From Emticicia sp. C21 (lineage in GTDB: Bacteria; Bacteroidota; Bacteroidia; Cytophagales; Spirosomataceae), in contig NZ_QVMT01000007.1 of the NCBI RefSeq assembly GCF_003418935.1, positions 62,001-126,000 of the forward strand: a stretch of 64,000 bases of DNA. Direction: 5' to 3'. Below are positions 7,933 through 16,605 of this stretch, in pieces. The notes beneath the pieces are model-generated. The model was given only the letters and a program-made list of their open reading frames with translations, was not told the origin of the DNA and ran no database searches. The first letter of the stretch is position 1. The number at the start of each line of letters is the position of its first letter. The position numbers and the translations under genes were made by a program.

Positions 7933-10900
7933 ATGAGTTACAAAGTTTTACTGTTTTCGTATTTCCTATTATTTAGTTCAGCTATCGGGCAAGTTGTTAA
8001 ACCCTCTTTCAGACATATTTCTACTAACGAAGGTCTGTCTCAGGGACATGTTACTGCTATTCTTAAAGATAAACAAGGTTTTATGTGGTTTTCTACTTAT
8101 GAAGGCCTCAATAAATTTGATGGGTATCGTTTTTTTATTTACAAACATTCTTCAGAAGATAGCCTAAGCTTACATAACAATATTGTCAATGATATTTTAG
8201 AAGATGATGCCGGAAATATATGGGTAGGTACAGCTACGGGGCTAGATAGATTTAACAGAGAAAAAGATAATTTCTCGCACTTCTTTGCTTCTAATAAAAC
8301 AGTAGTTATACACGAAATATTTCAGGATAGTAAGAAAAGAATCTGGTTGGGAACAACCGAGGGTTTGTATCTTATTAACAGTGCTAATGGTAGCTTTAAG
8401 GTTTTCAGACACGAATATAATAATAAAAATAGCCTGAGCGCAGGTGCCGTTGACACCATAGAAGAAGATAAAGACGGTAGTTTATGGGTAGGTACCCGTA
8501 GTGGATTGAATAAATTCAATCCTGAAACTCAAACTTTTGTCCACTATGTTAGCGACCCTAAAAACCCGAATAGTATAGGTGCTAACTGGATTAAGGCATT
8601 ATTCAGAGACAGCCAGAACAATATATGGATAGGAACACAACGAGGGGGTGTTTCTAAATACCACGTTAATAACGGTACTTTTACTAATTTTAAACATGAC
8701 CCTAAAAACCCGAATAGTATTGGCTATAACGACATTTTGTCGTTCATAGAAGATACTGCAGGAAATATATGGGTAGGTACCGAAAATGGTGGTATTAGTG
8801 TATATGGCGCGAAAACCAAGACTTTTCAGACTTTTCTGAATGATGCCAGTGATATAAGTAGCCTTAGCAATAATTCTGTATATGAATTATATATTGATGA
8901 TATTGGCAATATCTGGGTAGGTACGTATTCGGGAGGTGTTAATTTCCTACCGAAATTCGGTAATAAATTTGCCTTGTTAAAAGAGGGGAATCCCGTTAAT
9001 GGTCTGAAAAATAGCAGTATCCTGTCTATTGCCGGAGACAGTGAGGGAAATGTATGGCTAGGCACCGATGGAGGTGGATTAAGTTATTTCGACAAAAAGA
9101 AAAACACTTTTACTACCTACAAAAAACAACCATCAAACCCTAATAGTATTAATTCTGACTTTGTCACTTCGGTAGCACTGATAGATAAAGACCTCTTAGG
9201 AGTTGGTCTATATCTGGGAGGGTTTGATTTATTTAATAAAAAAACCGGCCAGTTTATCCATCATATGCCCGATAAAAATAATCCTAACAGTATTTCTTCT
9301 GAAAGTGTGTATGCTATACTAAAGGCGAGAGACGGAAATATATGGATTGGTACGTTGAGCGGCGGGCTTAGTTACTATGACAGAAAGACCAATAGTTTTA
9401 CCAACTATATTCATAAGCTAAATGACTCGAATAGTATCGCAGGCGATTTTGTAAGAGCGCTTTATGAAGATGATGACGGTATCTTATGGGTAGGAACAGA
9501 TAATAGTTTAGATGCTTTTGATAAAAACACTAAAAAATTCACTCACTTTACGCATAAAAGCAATGATAAGAAGAGCATTATCAATAACAATGTGCAAGTG
9601 ATAAAAGAAGCACAGAAGGGGTATTTATGGATCGGTACAACAGATGGCTTATCATTGTTTGATCTGAAAACAAAGACCTTTGAAAACATCAGTGAAAAAG
9701 ATGGCCTGCCAAATAATGTCATTAACGGAATTTTGAAAGATAAAAAGGGGAATCTCTGGATAAGCACTAATAAGGGGATTTCTAAATATACACCGTCTAC
9801 CAAAAAATTCCGTAATTATGGTATTTCAGATGGCTTGCAGGGAAACGAATTTAAACCTGCTTCGGCATTTCAGACAGTTGACGGGGAAATGTTTTTTGGT
9901 GGACCTGATGGTTTGAATACTTTTTATCCAGATAGTATGAAAGACAATACTTTCATTCCACCCGTGCATATTACCGACTTTCAGATTTTTAATAGAACGG
10001 TAGGTATTGACGAAAAGGGTTCTCCATTGACTAGTGCCATCAGCGAGACTAAGGAAATTACACTCACACATGAGCAGTCGGTCTTCTCGTTTGAGTTTTC
10101 AGCTCTGAATTATACTTTATCAAGAAAGAATCAATATGCTTACAAATTAGAGGGTTTTGATAAAGACTGGAATTATATAGGAAGCCGACGATCTGCCACT
10201 TATACCAACCTTGACCCTGGCACTTATACTTTTAGAGTAAAGGCTTCTAATAATGATGGCGTCTGGAACGAGGAAGGGACAGCTATAACTATCACAGTGC
10301 TACCCCCATTCTGGGAAACGTGGTGGTTCAGAACATTGCTGGTTGCAATTGTCATAGGTTCTGCCATAGGTTTTTACCGTTACAGAATTGGCCGGATAAA
10401 AGCACATAATGAAAAATTAGAAAAACAGGTTGAAACCAGAACAGCGCAACTACGTAAATCAACCGAAGAAGAACTGAAAGCCAGACAAGATGCTGAAAAA
10501 GCAAACCTTGCCAAAAGCATCTTTTTGGCTACTATGAGCCACGAGATACGTACACCACTGAATGGTATCATCGGTATGACCTCCCTGCTTGAAGAAACAG
10601 AACTGAACGAAGAGCAGAGAAACTACACTGATACGATACATACTTGTGGTGAAGGCTTATTGACAGTTATCAACGATATTCTCGACTTTTCTAAAATTGA
10701 GTCTGGTAATATGGAATTAGATGTCAAGGACTTTGACCTAAGACATTGTATTGAAGAAGTACTGGATATTTTTGCCGAAAAAGTAGCCAAATTGAATATT
10801 GACTTATTGTATCAGATCGACTGGGATGTGCCGATGCAAATTATTGGAGATAATCTGCGTTTGCGTCAGGTACTATTAAATCTTATTGGTAATGCTATTA

Positions 10901-12084
10901 AGTTTACCCATAAAGGAGAGATTTTTATCAGAGTCTTTTTGGTGAATACAGGGCCAAATGGGCAATTCGAATTAGGCTTCCAGGTAAAAGATACAGGCAT
11001 CGGTATCCCGGCTGATAAAATTGACAAGTTATTCAAGGCATTTTCTCAGGTTGATTCATCTACAACCCGTAAATATGGCGGCACCGGTTTAGGACTTGTC
11101 ATCAGTGAAAAACTAATCAAATTAATGGGCGGTGATATTAGTGTAAGAAGTGAAGTTGACAAAGGCACTATATTTACTTTTACCATAAAGACTGAAATAA
11201 GTTCGGTAAAGATATCTACTTTACCTTTCAATCTGGAGGTTTTAGAAAACAAGAGAGTTTTAGTAGTTGACGATAACCTAACTAACCTGAGCATTTTTAA
11301 AGGGCAGTTAGAACAATGGAAGATGATACCAACACTTTCGTCTTCTCCAAAAGAAGCATTGGATCTAGTAAAAGACAACAACTCTTTTGACATTATCATT
11401 AATGATATGCAAATGCCTGAGATGGATGGGGTTGAACTAGCCTTGGCTATTAAGAAAATAGCGCCAAAAATCCCGATCATGCTTTTGAGCTCTATTTCTG
11501 ATACTTTTTATAAAGAACACCCTGATTTATTCTGTTCGGTACTTACCAAGCCTGCCAAACAACATATTCTTTGTAGGAATATCCACAACCAGCTTCTATC
11601 TAAAGAGCAGCCTGTGGTAGTTGAGAAAATTAAGGGTATGGCCGCACAAAAACTATCTGTTGAGTTTGCAGCGCAGTACCCTATGCATATTCTGGTGGCA
11701 GAAGACTATATTATGAACCAGAAACTTGCACTGCGGGTATTAAGTAAACTAGGTTATGAAGCTGATCTGGCCGAAAATGGCATGGAAGTGTTAGAAGCTA
11801 TTAAGCATAAAGAATATGATGTGATTCTGATGGATGTTCAGATGCCTGAACTAGATGGCTTACAAGCAACGGAACTTATCAGAGCGCAGATGATTAATCA
11901 GCCTGTTATTATAGCCATGACTGCCAATGCCTTGCAGGAGAGCCGTGATGAATGTCTAAGAGCGGGTATGGACGATTATATAAGCAAACCAATAAATCTG
12001 GAATTTTTAGTGGCAGCATTAGAGAAATGGGGAACATTAATCAAGAAAAAATCCCAGGAACCCCTCGAATCAGAAATTGTATGA
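7933..12084 (+). CDS. Hybrid two-component sensor kinase with double seven-bladed propeller, HisKA/HATPase and two receiver domains
   Basis: 1383 residues. Order: signal peptide (1-19), fourteen propeller blades marked by [IL]W[VI]GTxxGL-type motifs (about 25-670, enough for two seven-bladed propellers), a Y_Y_Y domain (about 690-790), one membrane helix (about 798-817), a coiled linker, HisKA with phospho-acceptor His870 in [12 protein letters not shown], HATPase_c (N box GNAIKFTH, G1 DTGIGIP, G2 GGTGLGL), receiver 1 with Asp1158 and Lys in LTKPAK, receiver 2 with Asp1301 and ISKPI. The outside part probably senses a polymer or sugar, as in Bacteroidota HTCS proteins. Unlike those it ends after the second receiver, with no AraC helix-turn-helix and no Hpt domain, so an unlinked partner must give the output. 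Blade 9 ([10 protein letters not shown]) is degenerate. Confidence 0.95.
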   Translation: MSYKVLLFSYFLLFSSAIGQVVKPSFRHISTNEGLSQGHVTAILKDKQGFMWFSTYEGLNKFDGYRFFIYKHSSEDSLSLHNNIVNDILEDDAGNIWVGTATGLDRFNREKDNFSHFFASNKTVVIHEIFQDSKKRIWLGTTEGLYLINSANGSFKVFRHEYNNKNSLSAGAVDTIEEDKDGSLWVGTRSGLNKFNPETQTFVHYVSDPKNPNSIGANWIKALFRDSQNNIWIGTQRGGVSKYHVNNGTFTNFKHDPKNPNSIGYNDILSFIEDTAGNIWVGTENGGISVYGAKTKTFQTFLNDASDISSLSNNSVYELYIDDIGNIWVGTYSGGVNFLPKFGNKFALLKEGNPVNGLKNSSILSIAGDSEGNVWLGTDGGGLSYFDKKKNTFTTYKKQPSNPNSINSDFVTSVALIDKDLLGVGLYLGGFDLFNKKTGQFIHHMPDKNNPNSISSESVYAILKARDGNIWIGTLSGGLSYYDRKTNSFTNYIHKLNDSNSIAGDFVRALYEDDDGILWVGTDNSLDAFDKNTKKFTHFTHKSNDKKSIINNNVQVIKEAQKGYLWIGTTDGLSLFDLKTKTFENISEKDGLPNNVINGILKDKKGNLWISTNKGISKYTPSTKKFRNYGISDGLQGNEFKPASAFQTVDGEMFFGGPDGLNTFYPDSMKDNTFIPPVHITDFQIFNRTVGIDEKGSPLTSAISETKEITLTHEQSVFSFEFSALNYTLSRKNQYAYKLEGFDKDWNYIGSRRSATYTNLDPGTYTFRVKASNNDGVWNEEGTAITITVLPPFWETWWFRTLLVAIVIGSAIGFYRYRIGRIKAHNEKLEKQVETRTAQLRKSTEEELKARQDAEKANLAKSIFLATMSHEIRTPLNGIIGMTSLLEETELNEEQRNYTDTIHTCGEGLLTVINDILDFSKIESGNMELDVKDFDLRHCIEEVLDIFAEKVAKLNIDLLYQIDWDVPMQIIGDNLRLRQVLLNLIGNAIKFTHKGEIFIRVFLVNTGPNGQFELGFQVKDTGIGIPADKIDKLFKAFSQVDSSTTRKYGGTGLGLVISEKLIKLMGGDISVRSEVDKGTIFTFTIKTEISSVKISTLPFNLEVLENKRVLVVDDNLTNLSIFKGQLEQWKMIPTLSSSPKEALDLVKDNNSFDIIINDMQMPEMDGVELALAIKKIAPKIPIMLLSSISDTFYKEHPDLFCSVLTKPAKQHILCRNIHNQLLSKEQPVVVEKIKGMAAQKLSVEFAAQYPMHILVAEDYIMNQKLALRVLSKLGYEADLAENGMEVLEAIKHKEYDVILMDVQMPELDGLQATELIRAQMINQPVIIAMTANALQESRDECLRAGMDDYISKPINLEFLVAALEKWGTLIKKKSQEPLESEIV

Positions 12085-12112
12085 TTGCCTATAGAGTGAT
12101 ATTGTGTCTGAT

Positions 12113-12143
12113 AAATGCTATTACTTTCGTAATAGCATTTTTT
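12113..12143. terminator. Bidirectional terminator between the hybrid kinase and the GH43 gene
   Basis: A perfect 12-bp stem (AAATGCTATTAC at 12113-12124 with GTAATAGCATTT at 12129-12140), loop TTTC, followed by T's on the plus strand. It lies 28 bp after the kinase stop and 17 bp before the convergent GH43 stop. Confidence 0.85.
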
Positions 12144-12159
12144 ATTTCCTCATCATTCA

Positions 12160-13197
12160 TTACTGACCTGATGGCTGGCTAATCTCTTTGTCTAAAGCTA
12201 TAGGGCTACCCAGATTTGGTGTACCGTCGGCATTCCAGGTGAAAGGTTGCATACGCGGTGAACGGTTATTGCCACATCCCTGTCCCGCTTCGGGGTTTGC
12301 ATGGTAGATTATCCAATGCTCTTTCCCATCCGGAGATTTAAAAAACGAATTATGTCCGGGAGCAAAAGCTTTACCCTCAGGGTTTGCTTTAAAGATAGGC
12401 TCCGCCGTCTTTTTCCATGAAGAAGCCTGCATTAAATCGGCGCTAGCATCAGCTTCTAATAGACCCAGAGTATAGTGGTCAGTCCAGCAACCACTTGCCG
12501 AAAATACTATAAATATCTTTTTGCTATCGTCTGATTGTCTTAAAAACTGAGGGCCTTCATTCACCACAGGTAAAGGGCCTGATCCCATTTTTTCCCATCT
12601 ATGTTCAGGAGTAGATATTTCTGTCCGAGTACCCTCTATCGTCCAAGGATTTTTCAATTTGGCTATATAAATATCCTGACTAACGTTTTCGGCTCCCTCC
12701 CAACCTGACCATATGGCGTATAATTGTTTGTTTACCTCAAAAATACTCATATCAATCGCCCAGCGATTAGTCGGATCGGTTATCTGCCCTTTGAATGTCC
12801 AGTTGGTAGTAGTTGGGTCAGCATCAGGGTTTTCTAATACATACATCCGATGGTTATCATTTTTGCCATCATCAGCCGCTACATATATATACCATTTGTC
12901 ATTCAGAAAATGTATTTCAGGAGCCCAAAGTTCTTTCGAATAATTACCGGAAGCAGGAGGCGTCCACACTACATGTCCCTCTGTTTTTGATAATTCGGCC
13001 AGATTCTTTGTTTTCCTAAGGGTAACATTTCTGCCCGTAGAATTACAATAATAATAGAATCCATCCTTGCGAATCACCCAAGGGTCAGGGCCGGTAGGTA
13101 ATAGTGGATTTTTGAAGGTAGTCTGGGCGTGGCATATACCCATACTCATTGAAAATAGCCCGATAGAAACGAGACTAAAAAAGCGATTTTTAGGCAT
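12160..13197 (-). CDS. Secreted glycoside hydrolase family 43
   Basis: 345 residues with a signal peptide (1-24, cut after CHA). The five-bladed propeller of GH43 is marked by the catalytic set: base Asp38 in TGPDPWV, pKa modulator Asp149 in WAIDMSIF, and acid Glu214 in NEGPQF. GH43 enzymes are inverting exo- or endo-acting arabinanases, arabinofuranosidases or xylosidases; the specificity cannot be read by eye. The length fits a single catalytic domain with no binding module and no sorting domain. There is no SusC/SusD pair nearby, so it is not part of a polysaccharide utilization locus in this window, though it faces a propeller sensor kinase. Confidence 0.9.
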   Translation of the reverse strand: MPKNRFFSLVSIGLFSMSMGICHAQTTFKNPLLPTGPDPWVIRKDGFYYYCNSTGRNVTLRKTKNLAELSKTEGHVVWTPPASGNYSKELWAPEIHFLNDKWYIYVAADDGKNDNHRMYVLENPDADPTTTNWTFKGQITDPTNRWAIDMSIFEVNKQLYAIWSGWEGAENVSQDIYIAKLKNPWTIEGTRTEISTPEHRWEKMGSGPLPVVNEGPQFLRQSDDSKKIFIVFSASGCWTDHYTLGLLEADASADLMQASSWKKTAEPIFKANPEGKAFAPGHNSFFKSPDGKEHWIIYHANPEAGQGCGNNRSPRMQPFTWNADGTPNLGSPIALDKEISQPSGQ

Positions 13198-13325
13198 GCT
13201 AAATAGGTTAAAAATAAAGATTGAATAGGAAAAACCTTAACTGGTTTTGAATAGCTAAATTATAACCAAGCAGTGGACTTATACAAATGAAGAGGAATTA
13301 TTTTTTCACCTTATAGTAAAAGGCA

Positions 13326-13350
13326 TAAAAAAAGGCGGTAGAACCGCCCT
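13326..13350 (-). terminator. Terminator after the small membrane protein at 13355-13537
   Basis: Stem GGCGGT/ACCGCC with a 3-base loop, followed on the minus strand by a T run (A's at 13327-13333). It starts 5 bp after the stop codon. Confidence 0.7.
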
Positions 13351-13354
13351 TATA

Positions 13355-13537
13355 TTAATGATGTCCTTCGTCGGCTTGTTTACGATCGTAGTTATTAGCG
13401 AAAGTAAAGCCCAGAAAGATAAAACCGAGTATAAAGACAAATAAATCGCCAAATACCCAAAGAATTGTCATACATAATAAAAAGATTACTAATGTAAGCC
13501 AGCTAGGAAGCTTTGTCGAGCCTGAATTGTTTGCCAT
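13355..13537 (-). CDS. Small two-helix membrane protein, function unknown
   Basis: 60 residues: a polar start (MANNSGSTKLPSW), two hydrophobic segments that almost merge (about 14-31 and 32-47), and a charged tail with KQADEGHH. It has its own terminator. It lies 63 bp after the lipoprotein gene on the same strand. No family recognised. Confidence 0.6.
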   Translation of the reverse strand: MANNSGSTKLPSWLTLVIFLLCMTILWVFGDLFVFILGFIFLGFTFANNYDRKQADEGHH

Positions 13538-13600
13538 AATTTATCTTGATACGTTAAATTCTGCCTGCAAGTTATGACATAAGTCCCAAAATTGAAAATA

Positions 13601-14026
13601 TTACTTAATTTTCTCGTAAAAAAATGAATTACCGTCTGCCAGCGTAGAGCCGATTGGTGCAGGTTGGTATAATACCAGATACTTCGGGGTTTCGGTAAAT
13701 GACATGAAAGAATAGGTTTTGCTATCTTCAAAAACCAGTTTATCTTTCTGATAAGTAGCTTTCTCATCTGTACTGATACTTACATCAGATTTCTCTATTA
13801 CTTTACCATCTTTTGTACGCGTATAAGTACCTTTCGAGGCATTAAAAGCCAGAATTTCTTCATAATCAGGCGTAAGTTCAGTTGGCCCCTGTGGAGATGG
13901 GAAACCAATCCCAATTTTCACCAGTTTCCACTCCCCGTTTATTTCATTTAATAGTGGGTCTGGTGCCGTATTTTCGCAAGAAGCTAAAAACAAAATAGTA
14001 CAGATAAGAATCAATGTAGTTTTCAT
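13601..14026 (-). CDS. Small lipoprotein, lipocalin-like (function unknown)
   Basis: 141 residues. The lipobox LASC gives a lipid-anchored Cys17. The mature part starts LLNEINGEWKLVKIG, the GxW start seen in lipocalin-like single-domain lipoproteins of Bacteroidota, then mostly beta strand. Probably outer-membrane anchored; ligand unknown. It sits between an MgtC-like gene (71 bp upstream, same strand) and the 60-residue membrane protein. Confidence 0.65.
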   Translation of the reverse strand: MKTTLILICTILFLASCENTAPDPLLNEINGEWKLVKIGIGFPSPQGPTELTPDYEEILAFNASKGTYTRTKDGKVIEKSDVSISTDEKATYQKDKLVFEDSKTYSFMSFTETPKYLVLYQPAPIGSTLADGNSFFYEKIK

Positions 14027-14097
14027 AATTTAATACAGTTTTTCATAATAGATTCTTTCTCATCTAAAAAGGTTGGAATCTGATAGTCAATTATTTA

Positions 14098-14745
14098 TCA
14101 AAAATCAAATTCCAGAATATCTGGATCATTTAATAAACTCTTGATGGCTTTTTCATGATTTTTTTCCGGTCCTCTCACCGTCCATGTTCCGCTTATTAAA
14201 TTATTTGATTTGGTCTGCATATTCCGTTCAGCTTCCAGGCCAAACTTTTCGAATTTATGCTCATAGTGTTTCAAAGTATCATTATTAAACTTGCAAACAA
14301 TACGATAGGTACGAATCAGGTTTCTTTTCTTGATAATGTTCTGCATGGGCACTAACCCATATAAAGCAAAAATAACCAGAGCCATCGCTGCAAAACCTGT
14401 TTCATAGAGTCCTTTACCGAATCCGACACACATACCTAAGGCAGCTGTAACCCATGCTGCCGCAGCGGTGGTAATACCTGTAATACGCCCACTTGAATTA
14501 TCTCTGAAAATGATTCCTCCCCCCACAAAACCAATGCCTGTAACAATATTAGCGGCAATACGCGAGGGATCAGAGCCTAATTTGATAGAAATCAATGTAA
14601 AAAGCGTAGAGCCTACACAAATCAATATCATGGTGCGTAGCCCGGCAGATTTACTATGATACTCTCTTTCAAAACCAATAATGGCCCCTGTACCTGCCGA
14701 AATCAGGAGTTTAATAACGTCTTCTGTAATAAATTCTATAAACAT
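14098..14745 (-). CDS. MgtC/SapB family membrane protein
   Basis: 215 residues. Five hydrophobic helices in the first 145 residues carry the family landmarks GAIIGFEREYHSKSAGLRT and GIGFVGGGIIF. The C-terminal 70 residues form a small soluble ACT-like domain (KHYEHKFEKFGLEAERNMQT). MgtC-type proteins help cells survive low magnesium or acid, in Salmonella by holding back the F-type ATP synthase and phosphate uptake; whether that applies here is unknown. No Mg-responsive leader or transporter gene lies beside it. Confidence 0.9.
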   Translation of the reverse strand: MFIEFITEDVIKLLISAGTGAIIGFEREYHSKSAGLRTMILICVGSTLFTLISIKLGSDPSRIAANIVTGIGFVGGGIIFRDNSSGRITGITTAAAAWVTAALGMCVGFGKGLYETGFAAMALVIFALYGLVPMQNIIKKRNLIRTYRIVCKFNNDTLKHYEHKFEKFGLEAERNMQTKSNNLISGTWTVRGPEKNHEKAIKSLLNDPDILEFDF

Positions 14746-14939
14746 AGTGTGTTGTAAGTAGCTAAAATACTAACAATTTAGCTTCCTGATTGTTATTGAG
14801 TAAAATACGTATGCCAACCAACGATATCAGAAAATAGTATTTTAGTATTTTCCGTAAAACTTAACACAAATTTTTTGTATTTTCTGAATACTTTGGTTGT
14901 ATTTGCAAATTATTTTAAAACATCTCCAAATAAATCCTT

Positions 14940-15341
14940 ATGAAAACTGATCTTAAACAAAAGGCCTCTGAAATTGCCGCTGCCCTAGCTGACGTGGTAA
15001 AAGGAGAAACAACCAACAAAAAGATTAAAAAGGCTATCGATAAAACTGCGAAAAAACTAGCGAAAAAAGTAGCTAAAGTTAAAAAAGAAGCAGAAAAAGA
15101 TAAGCAGAAAGAAGAAAAGAAAGCTTTAAAGAAAGTTGCTGAAAAAGCGAAGAAAGACAAGAAAAAAGATAAAAAGAAAGACGAAAAAGCACCGGCAGCA
15201 CCAAAAGCTGACTCGCCTAAGCCAACTCCCGCCCCCGCTCCTGAAGCGCCAAAGGCAGTAGCTCCAAAACCGGCTCCGGCTAAACCTGCTCCCGAAAAAC
15301 CAAAAGCAGTAGCGCCAAAACCAAAAGAAACAACAGCTTAA
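14940..15341 (+). CDS. Histone H1-like Lys/Ala/Pro-rich protein
   Basis: 133 residues of very low complexity. Residues 1-90 are strongly basic and helical (runs such as KKAIDKTAKKLAKKVAK), possibly a coiled coil. Residues 90-133 are a Pro-Ala-Lys tail with APKP/PAPAKP repeats, which is the style of eukaryotic linker-histone tails and of bacterial H1-like proteins (HctA, BpH1, AlgP). Binding to DNA or RNA is the natural guess, but a spacer in the envelope is possible since there is no defined domain. No signal peptide. It is transcribed alone, with a terminator about 200 bp downstream. Confidence 0.6.
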   Translation: MKTDLKQKASEIAAALADVVKGETTNKKIKKAIDKTAKKLAKKVAKVKKEAEKDKQKEEKKALKKVAEKAKKDKKKDKKKDEKAPAAPKADSPKPTPAPAPEAPKAVAPKPAPAKPAPEKPKAVAPKPKETTA

Positions 15342-15547
15342 GATTACAGCTTATCTATCTCAACTATTCATGATTAGTTTCACAAAATTAAACCTAAGTA
15401 TGTCAAGTGGTGGAGATAATCAATTTTTACTTGATTGAAGAATCCAGTTCAGGACTAAAAGTAAAGTGGTGAAGGCATACTCAGACCGTTTATTTTGAAA
15501 AGAAACTGGAAAGACATTTGTTCATTCATTATTTGAGTAAATTATCA

Positions 15548-15570
15548 GGGAGGTTTCGGCCTCCTTTTTA
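15548..15570 (+). terminator. Terminator before the SPFH-like gene
   Basis: GGAGG (15549-15553) pairs with CCTCC (15560-15564) around TTTCGG and runs into TTTTTAA. The 207 bp between the histone-like stop and this hairpin hold no gene that I can see, so the upstream transcript would have a long 3' end. Confidence 0.7.
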
Positions 15571-15590
15571 ATTATTAAAAATCAACAAAT

Positions 15591-16472
15591 ATGTTAAAAA
15601 CTGAGAAAACAATTTACAAGCTATTATTTGCACTGATGATGTCTTTTACTTTTTTTGGTATTGCTAAAGTCTTTAAGGATAATTACTTAATTAGTAGTTC
15701 GGGGTTTATGCAATCAGGTTTTATGGTATTGCTATTTATCGCCTTATGTCCGGCTAAATTTATCTGGAAAAAAAAGGCGCTTATTTTACTATTGACACCC
15801 GTTTTATACTCTTGTAATTATGCCAAATCAAATCAGCAGGTCGTAGTTTCAGCCGACTGCGGTATGACATGGAAGAAAATCAATGCAGGCGACGCTGTAC
15901 CTAAAGGTGTTGGTAATTATTGCTATATGAAAGTTGTTATGCCAAACTTTCCTATGCAAGGAGACAGCAGGTTTATTACTAATCTGAAAGACCGCGTAAG
16001 AGCGTTTGTTCATATAGATTACGATTATTCCATTACAGACCCATTGGCCTTTATTAAACAGGCAAAATATCTTGGCAAAGCTAACTCAAATGCTGATGAT
16101 GGAGAGGCGCTAGACCCATCTGCTTTTGAAGGAGCCGAAAACATGGTTATTGATAAAAGAATAAGGGATATTAGCAAAGACTTATTTATTACGGAAGATA
16201 TAGTCGAATTAGATCAATCAGAATTAGAAAATAGATTGTTCGACGCTTCCAATAAGGTTCTGGAGCAATTAGGCGTTCATCTTAATTTTATTACACTAAC
16301 CTTTGATTTAGACGAACAGACCCGACAGGCCATTGATGTTTCAACCGCTATGAAGATATATGAAAGTAAAGGCTTAACTGATGTTGGCAAACAGGTTATG
16401 ATTTCAAGAGCAGGAGCAACTAAAGTAAACATAGAAAATAAATTACCATCACAAGCCGTGGAAGAAAAATAA
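15591..16472 (+). CDS. SPFH/band-7-like membrane protein
   Basis: 293 residues. Two hydrophobic segments (about 10-30 and 41-76, split by a short basic KKK stretch) are followed by a soluble region with an SPFH-like beta core (VRAFVHIDYDYSITDPLAF) and the typical helical part (ENRLFDASNKVLEQLGVHL, then TFDLDEQTRQAIDVSTAMK). In band-7 proteins this region oligomerises into membrane rings. The second segment ends in LLTPVLYSCNYAK, so a lipid-anchored Cys after a long signal is an alternative reading. The family call is from layout only and is moderate. Its role is unknown; neighbours give no clue. Confidence 0.5.
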   Translation: MLKTEKTIYKLLFALMMSFTFFGIAKVFKDNYLISSSGFMQSGFMVLLFIALCPAKFIWKKKALILLLTPVLYSCNYAKSNQQVVVSADCGMTWKKINAGDAVPKGVGNYCYMKVVMPNFPMQGDSRFITNLKDRVRAFVHIDYDYSITDPLAFIKQAKYLGKANSNADDGEALDPSAFEGAENMVIDKRIRDISKDLFITEDIVELDQSELENRLFDASNKVLEQLGVHLNFITLTFDLDEQTRQAIDVSTAMKIYESKGLTDVGKQVMISRAGATKVNIENKLPSQAVEEK

Positions 16473-16605
16473 CCAAGTTACCTGGGAAAGGCTTTTTTAT
16501 CAGATTGAATTTTGATAAGTTTACAAATATTAATATATAGGTACCGGGCAAAGAAATATTATATACCTCTCAAGGATATAGATAAAAAATTGTGAATCAT
16601 TTTTG

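Noticed and set aside
11046-11480. 144-codon frame on the minus strand inside the hybrid kinase gene
   Set aside because: It is a shadow of the receiver/HATPase codons; the plus strand encodes intact motifs there, and the minus reading has no domain pattern.
12160-13197. A polysaccharide utilization locus around the GH43 gene
   Set aside because: No SusC/SusD pair, further glycosidase or transporter gene lies near it.
14881-14900. TACTTTG before the histone-like gene as a promoter
   Set aside because: One base short of the -7 form and the nearest TTTG is only 11 bp upstream.
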